DNA from: Saccharina japonica
Taxonomy: Eukaryota; Sar; Phaeophyceae; Laminariales; Laminariaceae
Length of the DNA stretch: 64,000 bases
Direction: 5' to 3'
NCBI GenBank assembly: GCA_008828725.1
Contig: MEHQ01003893.1
Location: forward strand, 124,001 to 188,000
The number at the start of each line of letters is the position of its first letter. Positions within the stretch are counted from its first letter, which is position 1. The translations under genes were made by a program, and so were the position numbers. Positions 45,974 through 56,166 of the stretch are shown here, in pieces. Under the pieces are notes generated by a model. The model had not been told where the DNA came from, searched no databases, and worked only from the letters and a program-made list of their open reading frames with translations.

Positions 45974-46500
45974 CTGACGAGGCATACATAGAGGGGGGGG
46001 AGGGGGGGCGGGGCGTGTTTCATGCGTGTGGGCGCGTGGGGGTCTGCGATAGCCACAACCTCTTTGAGAGAACTGCAACTTTCGTTCGCATCGTGTCGAG
46101 GAAGTCCTTCTGGTGAAGCATGCATGGGGGGGGGGCGGGGGAGACGCGCGGGCGGGGTTTCGTGACAGCGACAACCCATTTAGAGAACTTCGCGCGTGTC
46201 TCGTCACGTCAGGGAACTTCTTCTGATGAGGCATGCATACGGGGGGGGTTCTTCGTTAGCGGCAACCTCTTTAGAGGACCTCTGGTTCGGCATGCAAAGA
46301 GAGAGGGGGGTGATTCAGATGAGCGGACGGGGTTCTGCGATAGCGATATCCCCTTGTCGTTGTGGTGAGAGCTGGGCTCGCAAGACCACCAAACAAGCTC
46401 CGCATCGCATCGAAGAGGTCCCGCTCATGCGACATGCATAGAGGCGGGGGACGGGTCGTGGTTCACACGCGCGAAGACGGGGTTCCGCGACAACTGCTTT
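45974..46500. repeat. About 60-135-bp tandem array built on the ORC5 acceptor border
   Basis: The acceptor and first codons of the adjacent exon (AGGTCCTTCTGACGAGGCAT) recur as AAGTCCTTCTGGTGAAGCAT (about 46102), AACTTCTTCTGATGAGGCAT (about 46215), a shorter GACCTCTGGTTCGGCATG (about 46278) and AGGTCCCGCTCATGCGACAT (about 46416). Each is followed by GCAT(A)CATAG, a G-rich stretch, GGGGTTCTGCGATAGCGA-like sequence and CAACCTCTTTAGAGAAC. The array starts exactly at the functional splice acceptor. Confidence 0.75.
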
Positions 46501-47239
46501 ACAACTGCACCGATGTTTGTGGGTGGAAACTACTTGTAGTTTGTGTTGGGGAAAAAAAGTGGAGCACTGGCTAGGTCAGGCATAACACCATGGGAGGCAG
46601 GCGATGCCCAGCGGTATTGCTCGCCTAACCGAGACAAAACCTGCATCAACAACCTCACCCACACAGACCTTAAAATCAAAACTAAACACAAAAGCACAAA
46701 AAACCTCTTGGTGCCTAAAAACCAGCGCTTGACGCTCAACACCCCAAGAGACTTCCTACCCACCCCCCGGTTCCCGACCGTACGGAGCGAAGGACCTGAC
46801 GCCTATAACGTTACGACGAACAAGCACCTACAGAATACCACTGTGACCCCAAATAAAATGTGGATATACAAACGGTCCTTACATTCCGGGCGAGAGTGGC
46901 ATACCGCAAGATAACACACCCGCTGGGAAAGCCACATGATGCCGCATAACACCCGAAAGACAACAACCACTCTCGGACGAATGTGCTACTTTTAGGCTGA
47001 TTTTTTACACCACGCGCAGAGACACAAGCTAAGGTACGTAGAAGGTGCACCATTTTGTTTTGTATTTTGTGAGGTTCCTCTGTGGAAGAAATCTATACAA
47101 ATAGTCAGTCGAAAACTCAGATTTAGAGTAAAACAATGAAAGCCCAACCCGATGAACAATCCCATGGCCCAACGTATACAAAAAAAATAAATCATATTGC
47201 ACAAAAAAAAAGGAATGGCCTTATTCCGACGAATTTTGG
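46501..47239. other. ORC5 intron, nothing recognised
   Basis: No family or repeat is identified. Confidence 0.4.
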
Positions 47240-47312
47240 TTATAAGGAGTCCCGTCGTTCAGAAAACGCTTCAGCCAAAAAAGTGCCACCTCTATCGTAG
47301 CACGGGTCTACA
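47240..47312 (+). mobile_element. MITE right-end fragment
   Basis: TAAGGAGTCCCGTCGTTCAG, AAAACGCTTCAGCCAAAAAA and CACCTCTATCGTAGCACGGG match the right end of the MITE family seen at 17197, 28120 and 55689. Confidence 0.6.
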
Positions 47313-47595
47313 CAATAAGGCACAGGCCAGCGATGGGTGTATGTGGATACATCTCGACAATACCATCCAAAATCCCTTTATTTCCGTTGCGTATCATCCA
47401 AAAATCATACTGCGGTTTTTCCTCCCCAAAAGTCATATTGTGCCTCCCCCTTGGTTTGGGGAGGAAATCGGCTCCAAAACAAATCGTCCCAGGGGGTGTG
47501 CCATCTTGTTGTCTTGTGTTATACGGCAACGACGGAATTTATATGCTCGTAAATATCATACCCCTGTATATAATGGGAAACCCTACATCTTCCCA

Positions 47596-47682
47596 GGAAG
47601 GGGATGATACTGTTCCATCCCCTGCGCAAGGGGATGATAGTGTTCCATCCCCTGCGCAAGGGGGTGATAGTGTTCTATCGCC
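47596..47682 (+). repeat. Three tandem 29-30-bp units
   Basis: GGGATGATAGTGTTCCATCC followed by CCTGCGCAAG is repeated three times with small changes. Confidence 0.8.
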
Positions 47683-47869
47683 GCATTACCACCTTTCTCA
47701 AATATATTAAAAAAATTAAAAAAAAAAAACAGCTGTGAGCTCGAGGATTTCGTCGAAACTCATGTTTGCTAGCTGAGTGTAATACTTCGATCGCGCGTAC
47801 TTAAGGATTTTATATGTGCGGTTGCCGTTTTGAGGCTGAAATTCGTCTTTCCGCCCAAATCGCGTACAA

Positions 47870-49290
47870 ACGGGCGCCATTCACACTACTTTTTTTAGCC
47901 GTAACATCTCCCCTAGCTATTAAACGCCTTTGGGAATTCAGAGAGGGGGGGGGGGGTGTACTTCATTTTCATGCATGGCCGTAGTCGTATGACAATCGAC
48001 CCTCGCATCTCTACAATGCCGGGACGTAGCGTGTCGGGTTTTCACCGACCAGGCAGACATTGCTAGCACCAAGCGCGAAGCGCCGTGAGAGGGGGGGGAG
48101 GGGGGGGTGTACTCATGTCGTGCACGGCCGTAGTCGTATGACCATAGACCCTCGCATCCCTACAATGCCGGGACGGAGCGTGACGGGTTTTCACCAACCA
48201 GGCAGACATTGCTTGCACCAAGCGCGAAGCGCCGTGAGGTATTGCGCGAGTCGCATGGAGGGTGAGCTGCATCCTGCTAAGAACCGCCTCTGAGGCGGAC
48301 TTGCATATGGACGACAGCCTCAATTAGTTAATTTCATTTATGGTGTGGCCACTCCCTGAGACAGCAATGGGTTTTACTATGTAACTGCCTCGCGGGTGCC
48401 TTACCATATACACACTACATGATACGACCATTCCCCTTGTGCGGAGCAAAGGTTCTCCACCCCGCACAAATGATCTAACTCGACCGCCAGCTTTGGTGAC
48501 TGCCAAAAAAAAAAAACGGTACCCTGGTTGTCTAGCTCACGCAGTGAGAGGCGTGTTTTACAGCGTCGTTGCCAACCGACGCCAACCCAACCCATAAATA
48601 TATTTTATATTTATAGGGGGGGGGGTCAAAAAACATTGTGACGACTGCAGCGTTGACCATACGAAGCAGCCCTGGAATGCTGTGGTAGGCTGCTACTCTA
48701 GAGGGAGTGCCCGGACTTCATTCGGTGCTATTAATATAAATCCTACGACATGCAAGCTTGCATGATATATATCCCCTTGAACGTGTGGCAAGTTCCGTGG
48801 GGACGGGCGCCATTAACACTCCATCTAGCCGTAACATGCATCCCACCCTGCTTAAAAACGCCCTTTGGAACTTCATACGTAGGGGGGGAAGTGTCGGAAA
48901 CAGATGTGACGACCACAGCGTCGACCATACAAAGCAACCCGGCATTCTGGGGTAAGGTAGAGTGCCCGGACTTCATTCAGTGCTAGAAGTTCTACGACAC
49001 ACGCGCTGCATGGTACTACGTACTTCTTGTACGTTCGGCCAAATCCGCGGGAACGGGCGCCGCTCGCCGTTTGTTTTTATTATCTGTGGCTTCATAGGGG
49101 AGAAAAGGGTCAGAAACTGAAAAAAAAAAACGATGACAGCGTCGGCCATGCGGAAGCAACCCGGGTTGCTCGAGTAAGGTATTGCTATATGGTGTAGAGT
49201 GCCCGGACGGGTTTCATTCAGTGTTAGGGGTTGCACGAGAACGCGCGCGCTGCATGGTATAACACTTATTGTACGATGCGGCCACACCGT
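47870..49290. repeat. About 220-280-bp satellite, four units, first split by an insertion
   Basis: Units share GGGCGCCATTNACACT, AGCCGTAACAT, AACGCC(C)TTTGG, a short G-run, TGTGACGACNNCAGCGTNGACCAT, GAGTGCCCGGACTTCATTC and CTGCATGGTA. They start at about 47872, 48807 and 49053, with partial sequence between. In the first unit the G-run at the TTCAGAG position opens into a 670-bp A-family element (47945-48615) and the unit resumes at GTCAAAAAACATTGTGACG. Confidence 0.75.
47945..48615 (-). mobile_element. A-family poly-C-tailed element inserted in satellite G-run
   Basis: It is bounded by a G12 run at the left and a G-run after TATATTTATA at the right. It contains A modules at 47957 and 48108 (tandem) and the body shared with 25469-25985. 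The uninterrupted sister unit near 48880 has a single run of seven G at the equivalent position, so the insertion point is the G-run itself. Confidence 0.7.
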
Positions 49291-49309
49291 TAGAGGACGG
49301 TAGGCACAG

Positions 49310-49650
49310 GTCATCCACAGATCCTCTACAGATCATCTACATATCATCTACAAGTCATCTACAGATCATCTACATATCATGCACAGATCATATACAGATC
49401 ATCTACAGATAGATTATCTAGATCATCTACGTAGTTCCTCATCTGCCGTTGTAAGAGATTGTGCAGGCCCTGCAGAATACAGATCCAACCGAGGAAACAT
49501 GTAGTAGATCATACAGATCATACGGGTCCCGCCCGGCAACGTGAGCTACAGTAGGACCTACAAGATCAGGAATAGATCTGCCTTGAATCATCTAGAGCAT
49601 CAAGTGGGAATGATCTATATGATCTGTATGATCTATAGATGATCTGTCCG
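49310..49650. repeat. GATCATCTACA short-period satellite
   Basis: Units of about 11-13 bp (ATCATCTACAG / ATCATCTACAT) run from 49313 to about 49430 and continue, more diverged, as AGATCAT/GATGATCTGTATGATC in the opposite sense to 49650. It is compositionally close to the GATGATCTATCTACAG pieces at 57480-57900. Confidence 0.75.
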
Positions 49651-49925
49651 AGGAGTGGACGGTAGATAAACACACAATCAATCGTTGTTCCTTTTAACTG
49701 TAGGTCGCTCTGCACGGTTTAAAAAAACAGGCAATAAAAACGGCACGGCATTCTTCTCTGACCCAATACAGCCGTGCTATCTACGCCCACGTATCTCTCA
49801 CGCACAATCTCTCACGGCACTATTCTGTACTCACCGCAATCGCGCTTGTCTTTCCTCCGCTCTCTCTTTCTCTCTTACTCTCTCTCTTTATCTCTCACAC
49901 ACATACACACATATATATCGCTCAC

Positions 49926-50130
49926 CGGGCTATACAGAGGGAAGCGAAGCTGCAGCGGGCAGGCTCGGGCCAGCAGCGAGCCCACCCCACCCCTAGCCCC
50001 GCCCTTGCCACCGCCTCCGCCCATCCCGCCCATGACCTCAGAGGCGAAGAACGGGTTTAGCGAAATGAGGATGGGGCACACGGGCGGCAGCGACGGAAGA
50101 GTGGCCGTTATCGCGGCTCCCCCGTCACCG

Positions 50131-50161
<31 letters not shown>

Positions 50162-50215
50162 TGATGCCACTGCCGCTGCCACCGATGCCACTGCCACCGA
50201 TGCCACCACCGGCGG
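49926..50215 (-). CDS. ORC5: ORC5 exon, AAA+ core after Walker B
   Basis: The donor GTGAGCGATA at 49925 is strong. The exon ends in phase 0, matching entry of exon 45973. The acceptor was set at GACCAG (50216-50221) because only this nearby AG gives the two-base entry required by the previous exon; its pyrimidine tract is poor, so the start is uncertain. A Gly/Ser/Ile-rich low-complexity stretch opens it. AITATLPSLPPVCPILISLN follows, then a second Gly-rich insert (MGGMGGGGGKGGARGG) and CPLQLRFPLYSP. The strand, turn and FPxYS pattern fits the ORC5 segment where a beta-strand is followed by (P)F-x-L-x-F-P-x-Y-S. It lies between the Walker B exon and the lid exon. Confidence 0.65.
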
Positions 50216-50219
50216 CTGG

Positions 50220-52210
50220 TCGTTGTTTTGTTTGTTTGTTTGTTTGTTCGGTGGTCAGTTAGTTGGTTGGTTGGTTGTTTGTGTTTGTTTTCCGTGGTTC
50301 GTTGTCCGTCGTTTCGTTGTCCGTTGTGAAGGTTTTTCGTTGCGGAAGGGCGAGTTGTTGATGGTGCAGCGGCGCGGGCAGGGGTAGGGGTAGGGATACC
50401 GATTGGGGTGGGGAGAAGGAGGGGGGGCAAGGAGAAGGACAAGGGTTAATGTCGTAGGAAAGGCCCAGATGTCGTCTTTCAATCGATTTTTGTTTTTCGC
50501 TGTTATTTGTTTGTTGTCCCCCGTTCGCAGCAGCAGGTGTCTGCGTGTCGGTGGTGTTCGGTGGTGTACAGGGCCGCGGCAGGTATAAAAGTAGGATGGA
50601 GGTAACGCTAAGGGTACAGGCAAGGGGCATCGTCGTCTGCGGTGGCGTCATTTCCGGTGTCCGTTGTTCATTCCCCCATGCTAGGTTTTGGTTGCAGCAG
50701 GCGTGTTTGCTGGCGGTGCAGGGGCAGAGGTGGTGGTAAAGGCAGGCGTATAGGGTTAAGGATTGTATGAGAGAGCGAACGCTGTCACCGGTGGTTGTAT
50801 GGTTTCCGTCGGTGAGTTGCTTGCTGTCCGTTGTTAGGTTTTCGCTGCAGCAGGCGTGTTTTGTTGTCGGTGCAGGGGCAGAGGTGGGGGTAAAGGCAGG
50901 CGTATAGGGTTAAGGATAGTATGAGAGAGCGAACGCTGTCACCGGTGGTTGTATGGTTTCCGTCGGTGAGTTGCTTGCTGTCCGTTGTTAGGTTTTCGCT
51001 GCAGCAGGCGTGTTTTGTTGTCGGTGTAGGGGCAGGGGTAAGGGTAGAAAAAGGGGTAAGGGTGAGGGAGAGGGCCAACGTCGTCTCGGGCGGCTGTTTG
51101 CTACCACTTTGTCCAGAAATATAGCAACTGTTTGGATCAAATATTAGCACACGGACTGTACTTGTATTTATGTTGAGAGTGGTACTTGCTTGTTGTGTGT
51201 TGTGCGTCGTTTGCTGTCCGCTGTCCGTTGCAGCAGGCATGTTTGTTGGTGGTGTTCGGTGGTGTAGGGGTGGGGGTAGTAAGGGTAACGCTAGGGTGAG
51301 GGTAAGGGTGAAGGATTATGCAAGGGCCACATTGTCGTCCCCGACCCCTAGTTATTGTTCGTCGTCCGTTAAGTGTTGTTCGCTGTTACGTTTTCGTTGT
51401 GCTGTCCGCTGTTCGATGCAGCAGGCGTGTTCGTTGGAGGTGTAGCGGCCGGGGGCAGGGTCAGGTGGCGGTAGGGTGTAGGGTTAACGATCACAGTCGA
51501 AGGCTAACGTCTCCGGTAACGCCGTTCATTTTCTGTTGTTCGCTGTTCGTTGTCAGTTGGTCGGTTTTCGTCGCAGCAGGCGTATTTGTCTTGGGGCGGA
51601 GGGTTGGCGGCAGGAGTATAATGGTAATGCTAAGGGTAAAGGACAAGGGTGAGAGTGCAGGAAAGCCAACGCCGTCTCCTTCCGGTATAGTACACGACAG
51701 CGCTTAATAACTCGTGAGTTAGCAAAAGAAAGCTTAGAAATTTGCATGCAATACAAGACCATCATGGTTCAGACTACATGCAGGACACCTCTGCCATCAC
51801 AATATGTGGTACCCGCGTGCACCCGCAGAATATCCATACCGCTGTTGTAAATCGTCGTAAACAAGCCCGTATCTTACAGCGATGCCGCGGTACACGGGGA
51901 CAAGAAAGCGACAACCTCACGAGGTCCTAAATGCTCATTATCGGCATCGTGTGCCGTTCGACTATCAGAGCAACTCTTTGAGTCCGTCCGTGGGTACACG
52001 ATTTGAGCGCGGTCGAAAGTAAAGAGCTTCTTGAAAAAAAATGTGTCGCGTACTGCGCTTGTTGCTGGGTGTCCGTGGTTCTTTGTTAGATTTTTTTGTC
52101 GTAGCGGGCATTTTCATGAGTTGGTGGTGTAGGAGTAAAGGGTAAACGTCAGGGTGGGAGTGGGGGGTTGGGGCAAGGGAAAAGGTCAGGGTAGGGTAGG
52201 GGTAGGGGCA
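50220..52210. repeat. Degenerate 150-220-bp satellite with GCAGCAGGCGTGTTTG
   Basis: It begins with (GTTT)n at 50229. GCAGCAGGCGTGTTTG or a variant then recurs near 50695, 50851, 51000, 51228, 51418 and 51571, preceded by GTTGTTCGCTGTCCGTTG-like sequence and followed by GGTGCAGGGGCAGAGGTGG and GGGTAAGGGT runs. The two units at about 50760-51050 are nearly identical. A diverged unit is at 52050-52200. It fills the intron immediately upstream of exon 50215. Confidence 0.75.
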
Positions 52211-52409
52211 GGCAACGCGGTTACGATATAACTCGCACACGCGAAGACACGCGGGTCAAACACACAAAACAAACAGGCAACGCAAACAGACGGACCCCAA
52301 GCACAGCCACAAACGCAAACACCAACACACTGACGAAACAACAAAGCAACAACAACAAACTAGTAAAAAGAGGTAAACATATAGGTTTTCGTGAGCACCG
52401 TAGGCCCCC

Positions 52410-52862
52410 TGCTGTAAGTACTTTTTATTTATTTTGTGTTTCCATCCCATTTATTATCTTCGCCCTCCTGTCCCTGCTGTAAGTACTTTTTATTTATTTT
52501 GTGTTTCCATCCCATTTATTATCTTCGCCCTCCTGTCCCTGCTGAAAGTACTTTTTATTTCTTTTGTGTTTCCATCCCATTTATTATCTTCGCCCTCCTG
52601 TCCTCTCTCCCTCTTTGGTCGTAACTCAGATCCGGCGTCACTAAGTAGGCTCTTCCCCTCGCCTTGCATTTTTATCGCGTTAATATTTCAGCACTTTCTT
52701 CCCTCGTCGACTCGCGTCGGATTTTGCCTACCCAAGCTATCATAGGCGCTCTCGACAGTCAGTCGGTGTCATTTGAGAATAAAAACCTCCATACGGAGAC
52801 TCGAACCCTCGACCTCAAGCTCAACAGGCTTCGTGGTTACCTGCTAGACCAACGGGCCCCTG
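52410..52862 (-). mobile_element. tRNA-derived SINE with triplicated tail
   Basis: On the minus strand the head carries TTGGTCTAGCAGGTAACC (A box) and GAGGGTTCGAGTCTCC (B box). The body is as in other copies (CGATAAAAATGCAAGGCGAG, GATCTGAGTTACGACC). The terminal module (CGAAGATAATAAATGGGATG..AAATAAAAAGTACTT) is present three times in tandem (about 52410-52472, 52473-52535 and 52536-52600). Confidence 0.75.
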
Positions 52863-52942
52863 TAATAGTAAAATACACTCCGGGTTAAAAACAACTGCTC
52901 GCGGTACAGTATTGGGTATGTAGATCCTCAGTTAACCCCTTA

Positions 52943-53022
52943 AAAGCCGGTCCCCCGTTTGTGGGGGCAAACTGCTTGGAATTAGTGCGGGAAAAAAAAA
53001 TAACAGCTCTGAAAGAGTTAAG
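52943..53022. repeat. Short repeat with CCCCC/GGGGG hairpin, copy 1
   Basis: GGTCCCCCGTTTGTGGGGGC, ACTGCTTGGAATTAGTGNGGGA and CTCTGAAAGAGTTAAGG match 55257-55329. The inner CCCCCGTTTGTGGGGG can form a hairpin. Confidence 0.6.
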
Positions 53023-53217
53023 GAACACAAAAGAAAAAGAAAAAGAAAACTACTACGACTCGTAACACGAGAAAGAGAAAAGCACGCGTGAAAAATAACC
53101 AAGAAAAGTAACGGAACAAGAACAAGAAAAAACAAGTACAAAAGAAAAAGACACAGGGAGAAAAAAACAAGGAACTAAAAAACAAAAAACAGGGGAACAG
53201 CACCAAAACAAATTTAC

Positions 53218-53551
53218 CTGCAAACCCCGTGTACCCAGACACCATGTCCGAGATCCGCGCGAGCTTGTCTACCAGCTGCGCCCCTCGCCAGGAGCCGCCG
53301 CCGCCCGCTCCCACCCCCACCCCTGCTGTGCTCTCTGTAAGCAACGCCTCAACATTGTCGAAAACAAAGAACAGCTTTGGGGGGAAAGAGGGAAGTTGCT
53401 GTTGTTGCTGTTGTTGTTGGTGCTGTTGTTCTTGTTGCTGTTGCTGTTGTTGTTGTTGGTGCCGTCGCTGGTGCTGTTGACTGCGGCAGGCAAGCAGGGC
53501 CAACAGTTGGCGAAAGAAGACGTTCCATGTCGAGCACGATAGCCGTTGACG
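53218..53551 (-). CDS. ORC5: ORC5 exon with Walker B strand and poly-Q insert
   Basis: It runs from acceptor GCACGACACAG to donor GTAAATTTG. Entry is phase 0 and one base is left at exit. The peptide opens RQRLSCSTWNVFFRQLLALL, which fits the ORC5 helix before Walker B. An insert of about 27 residues made mostly of Q and H follows, then LFFVFDNVEALLTE, the Walker B-type hydrophobic strand with D at the catalytic position and N instead of E or K. A Gly-rich loop and QLVDKLARISDMVSGYTG complete it, in place of the ORC5 LLP-x-F-L-R-L-x-E-L segment. ORC5 typically retains ATP binding but not catalysis. The upstream exon with Walker A (G-x-x-x-x-GKT) was not found before 64000. Confidence 0.75.
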
Positions 53552-53606
53552 CTGTGTCGTGCACAGTGATTTCGAGCGAATGGAAGGGGCGGTACGACGG
53601 ACGGGC

Positions 53607-53770
53607 GTATTAATGTGTTTCTTGCCTTAGTAATTGGACCATTGATCACGCATTAGTTTCGAGACGGAACACCGTCCTAATAGAGATGTTCAAAACATTT
53701 GGGCGCTCACTACATGTTTTCCATATATTTTCTGAAAAACAAACGTTCTGCATATATTACCGCCTTCGTG
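53607..53770 (-). mobile_element. Decayed B-family repeat
   Basis: CTTGCCTTAGTAATTGGACC, ATTGATCACGCATTAGTTTC, GAGACGGAACACC, TAATAGAGATG and TTTTCCATATATT follow the order of the long B copies at 29828-30060 and 33047-33200. The G-run is gone. Confidence 0.6.
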
Positions 53771-53989
53771 CTTCGCGTTTTTTTGTGGTCTCGATCTATC
53801 TCCATAGTATGGGGGGGAGGGGTTAGTTACAGCAGTAGCACAGCCGCAACGGAGAGTGCACTGATACCTGACTAAAAGACGCCTGGTTCGTCGTTTCTGG
53901 ATGATCATACCGTATTCATAGCAATACTTGACCTACAAACCGAGTCAGCGGCACCACGCCGTTGGCATCAACTAATGCTACCACAGATG

Positions 53990-54420
53990 TGGCCAATCAA
54001 TCAACGGCTCGACCGACCGACACACCAACCGACCGACCGATGGACACACACACCAACCAACCAGCACACTGACCAACCAAAAACTCACCAGGTATCAGCC
54101 GGCTAACATATTAACAACCGACCGACACACACCGACCGACCGACCGACCGACACAAACCAACTAGCCCACTAATCGACCAAAAGGTTTACCAGGTATCAG
54201 TAAGCCAACATATTAATGACCGACCGACCGATCGAAACACACCAGCCAACCAAATAGCCCACCTACCAACCAAAAAGCTTACAAGGTATCAGCCAACCAA
54301 CACATTAACGACCGACCGACCGACCGACACACACCCAACCAAGCATCCAGCCCACCAACCAGCAAAAACACTAACCAGATATCAGCCCGTCAACACAAAA
54401 AAGTACCTACCAGCCAATTG
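53990..54420. repeat. About 110-bp satellite with (CCGA)n and CAGGTATCAG
   Basis: Each unit has ACCAACCAAAAA-like sequence, ACCAGGTATCAGC, CAACATATTAA(C/T)(A/G)ACC and a run of CCGAC tetramers. Units are centred near 54095, 54190, 54290 and 54380. Confidence 0.8.
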
Positions 54421-55688
54421 TTTTACCCAACCAACAGACGAAACAGCCGATCAATCAAGCATTCAAGGCACCAAGGCACCAAAGCACCAATCAACGAGCG
54501 CGTAGTCAGTCAGTCGATCCAACCCTCTAAAGCAACGCATCAACCCGACAGCCAACGAACGGTTCGGCTTCCTTTATTTAGCCCGTGAAACGTTTTTTTT
54601 TAAACACAAATCAAGAAAAACTCGCCCTACATACGATAAACATCCTCGCCAGAACAAGGCGTAAGCGAGCGTCTAACGTTATGTAGATGCTCGGTGCTCC
54701 CGTGAAAAAACGTTCAGATCCTGCCGCCCCCAAAAAAATGAATTACAAAAATTATTTACGCATATATTTTTGATGTAATAACTTACAACCGAAACTACAC
54801 ATAAATTTACACTACCAGAGTGTCTGCATTTTTCAACCAGAACTTATCGCGTGATCTGTTTTGCCGATGCTTTTACTGCCGCTGCTACTGTCGCTGTCGC
54901 TGCTCGCAATAGCGTGAGTTCTGGCGCTGCAGTTATTTCCCGTCATGCTTTTGATTTTATTTTTTACGTTGGGTAACCGTAAGTTCTTACTACAAATACT
55001 ATGATACCTGGTATGTCGGTTTTACAGTTCCTGCTGCTATACGATACCTGTTGTTGCACAAGTTGCTAGTTTTGTTTTTCATTCGGCGTTTTCTTTCTCT
55101 TTTTCGAACTTTGTTTTCTGTTTCGTTCAATCGTTTTTGATACGTACTAACACCATGTTAAAAAAATAGGTTCTACCTAAACTCATTTTACCGTCCACTT
55201 CACCCTTTTACTTATAATAACGCAACGTGCGCCACGAACGGGGTAGACTTAAGAACTGGTCCCCCGTTTTTGGGGGAAAACTACTTGGAGTTAGTGTGGG
55301 ATAAGTTTTTCAGTTCTGAATGGGTTAAGGCCATACCTGGTACCCATTTTTAAACCATCCGGTTTAAGGCCACAGTAGAGATAAGACCAGGAAAAATCGG
55401 CTTCGCACGAGAAAGAAAATATATATATATGTGCAGTAGTTGGAATTAGTAGTAAGGGATCATTTTTTCCGTACACAGTAACAGATACAAGACTATATTA
55501 GAGGGAAGACCACGTTTTCGGGCATATCGAGGGTGGTCTTAAAAAAGGGGTACAGTACACCACTGACTGTTTGTAGCACGCTTTAGCAAAATAAAAAAAT
55601 GACATTGACTGACGGGCTCATTAACTAAATCAGTACTGCATTGTCCAACACCATATACTCCAAAGTATCTGACTTTAATTCCAAGTAA
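54421..55688. other. Upstream of ORC5 exon, nothing recognised
   Basis: It was searched on the minus strand for the ORC5 Walker A exon without success. A second copy of the hairpin repeat lies at 55257-55329, and ATACCTGGTAT near 55004. Confidence 0.4.
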
Positions 55689-55953
55689 GTGTTACGGTAG
55701 AGGTGCACCGCGTTTTTTCTGAGGGTGGGCCAATTGACGAGGAGCCTCTATACTATTAGTAAGTTAAAAAATGATTTTGGAAGGAAACGAAAAGTGCTCG
55801 TACCCGATCAACAAATCCCACGGCCTCAGGTATACAATGAAAAATCTTGCAACACACTAGTGAAAGCCGACGATTTTGGGTTAAGGAGCACCGTCATTCG
55901 GAAAACGTTTCAGCCACAAAAAGGTATACCCTACACCTCTATCGTAGCCCGCG
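55689..55953 (+). mobile_element. MITE, near-complete copy
   Basis: The left end GTTACGGTAGAGGTGCACC and right end ACACCTCTATCGTAGCCCGC are inverted. Internal AAAGTGCTCGTACCCGAT, GGTATACAATGAAAAATC, TTAAGGAGCACCGTC and TTCAGCCACAAAAAGGTATA match the copies at 17197, 27750 and 47240. Confidence 0.7.
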
Positions 55954-56109
55954 TCTGTCCCTAAAAACGGGACTGCGGTTTAGCCCTTTTTGGCAAAAAA
56001 ATACACATATTTTGGTCTAATTTCAAGATAATTGTTTTTAAAACGGGACTCCGGCCCCTAAAAGGGGCTGCTTTAGGGACCATGTGCCCGCCTTCGTTGG
56101 GGCATCATT
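55954..56109. repeat. Two diverged AACGGGACTNCGG units
   Basis: AAAAACGGGACTGCGGTTTAGCCC (about 55962) and AAAACGGGACTCCGGCCCC (about 56040) are related, and the second has a local CCCCTAAAAGGGG hairpin. Confidence 0.4.
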
Positions 56110-56157
56110 TACGTTTCATCCTGTACAACACTTATCTCATGACGGCAGAGGTCAGGG

Positions 56158-56166
56158 TTTAGATTA
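56158..56166 (+). repeat. 9-bp target site duplication, left
   Basis: TTTAGATTA, identical to 57417-57425. Confidence 0.8.

Noticed and set aside
53990..54420. CRISPR-like array
   Set aside because: The repeats are degenerate with no unique spacers, and the genome is eukaryotic. It is a satellite.
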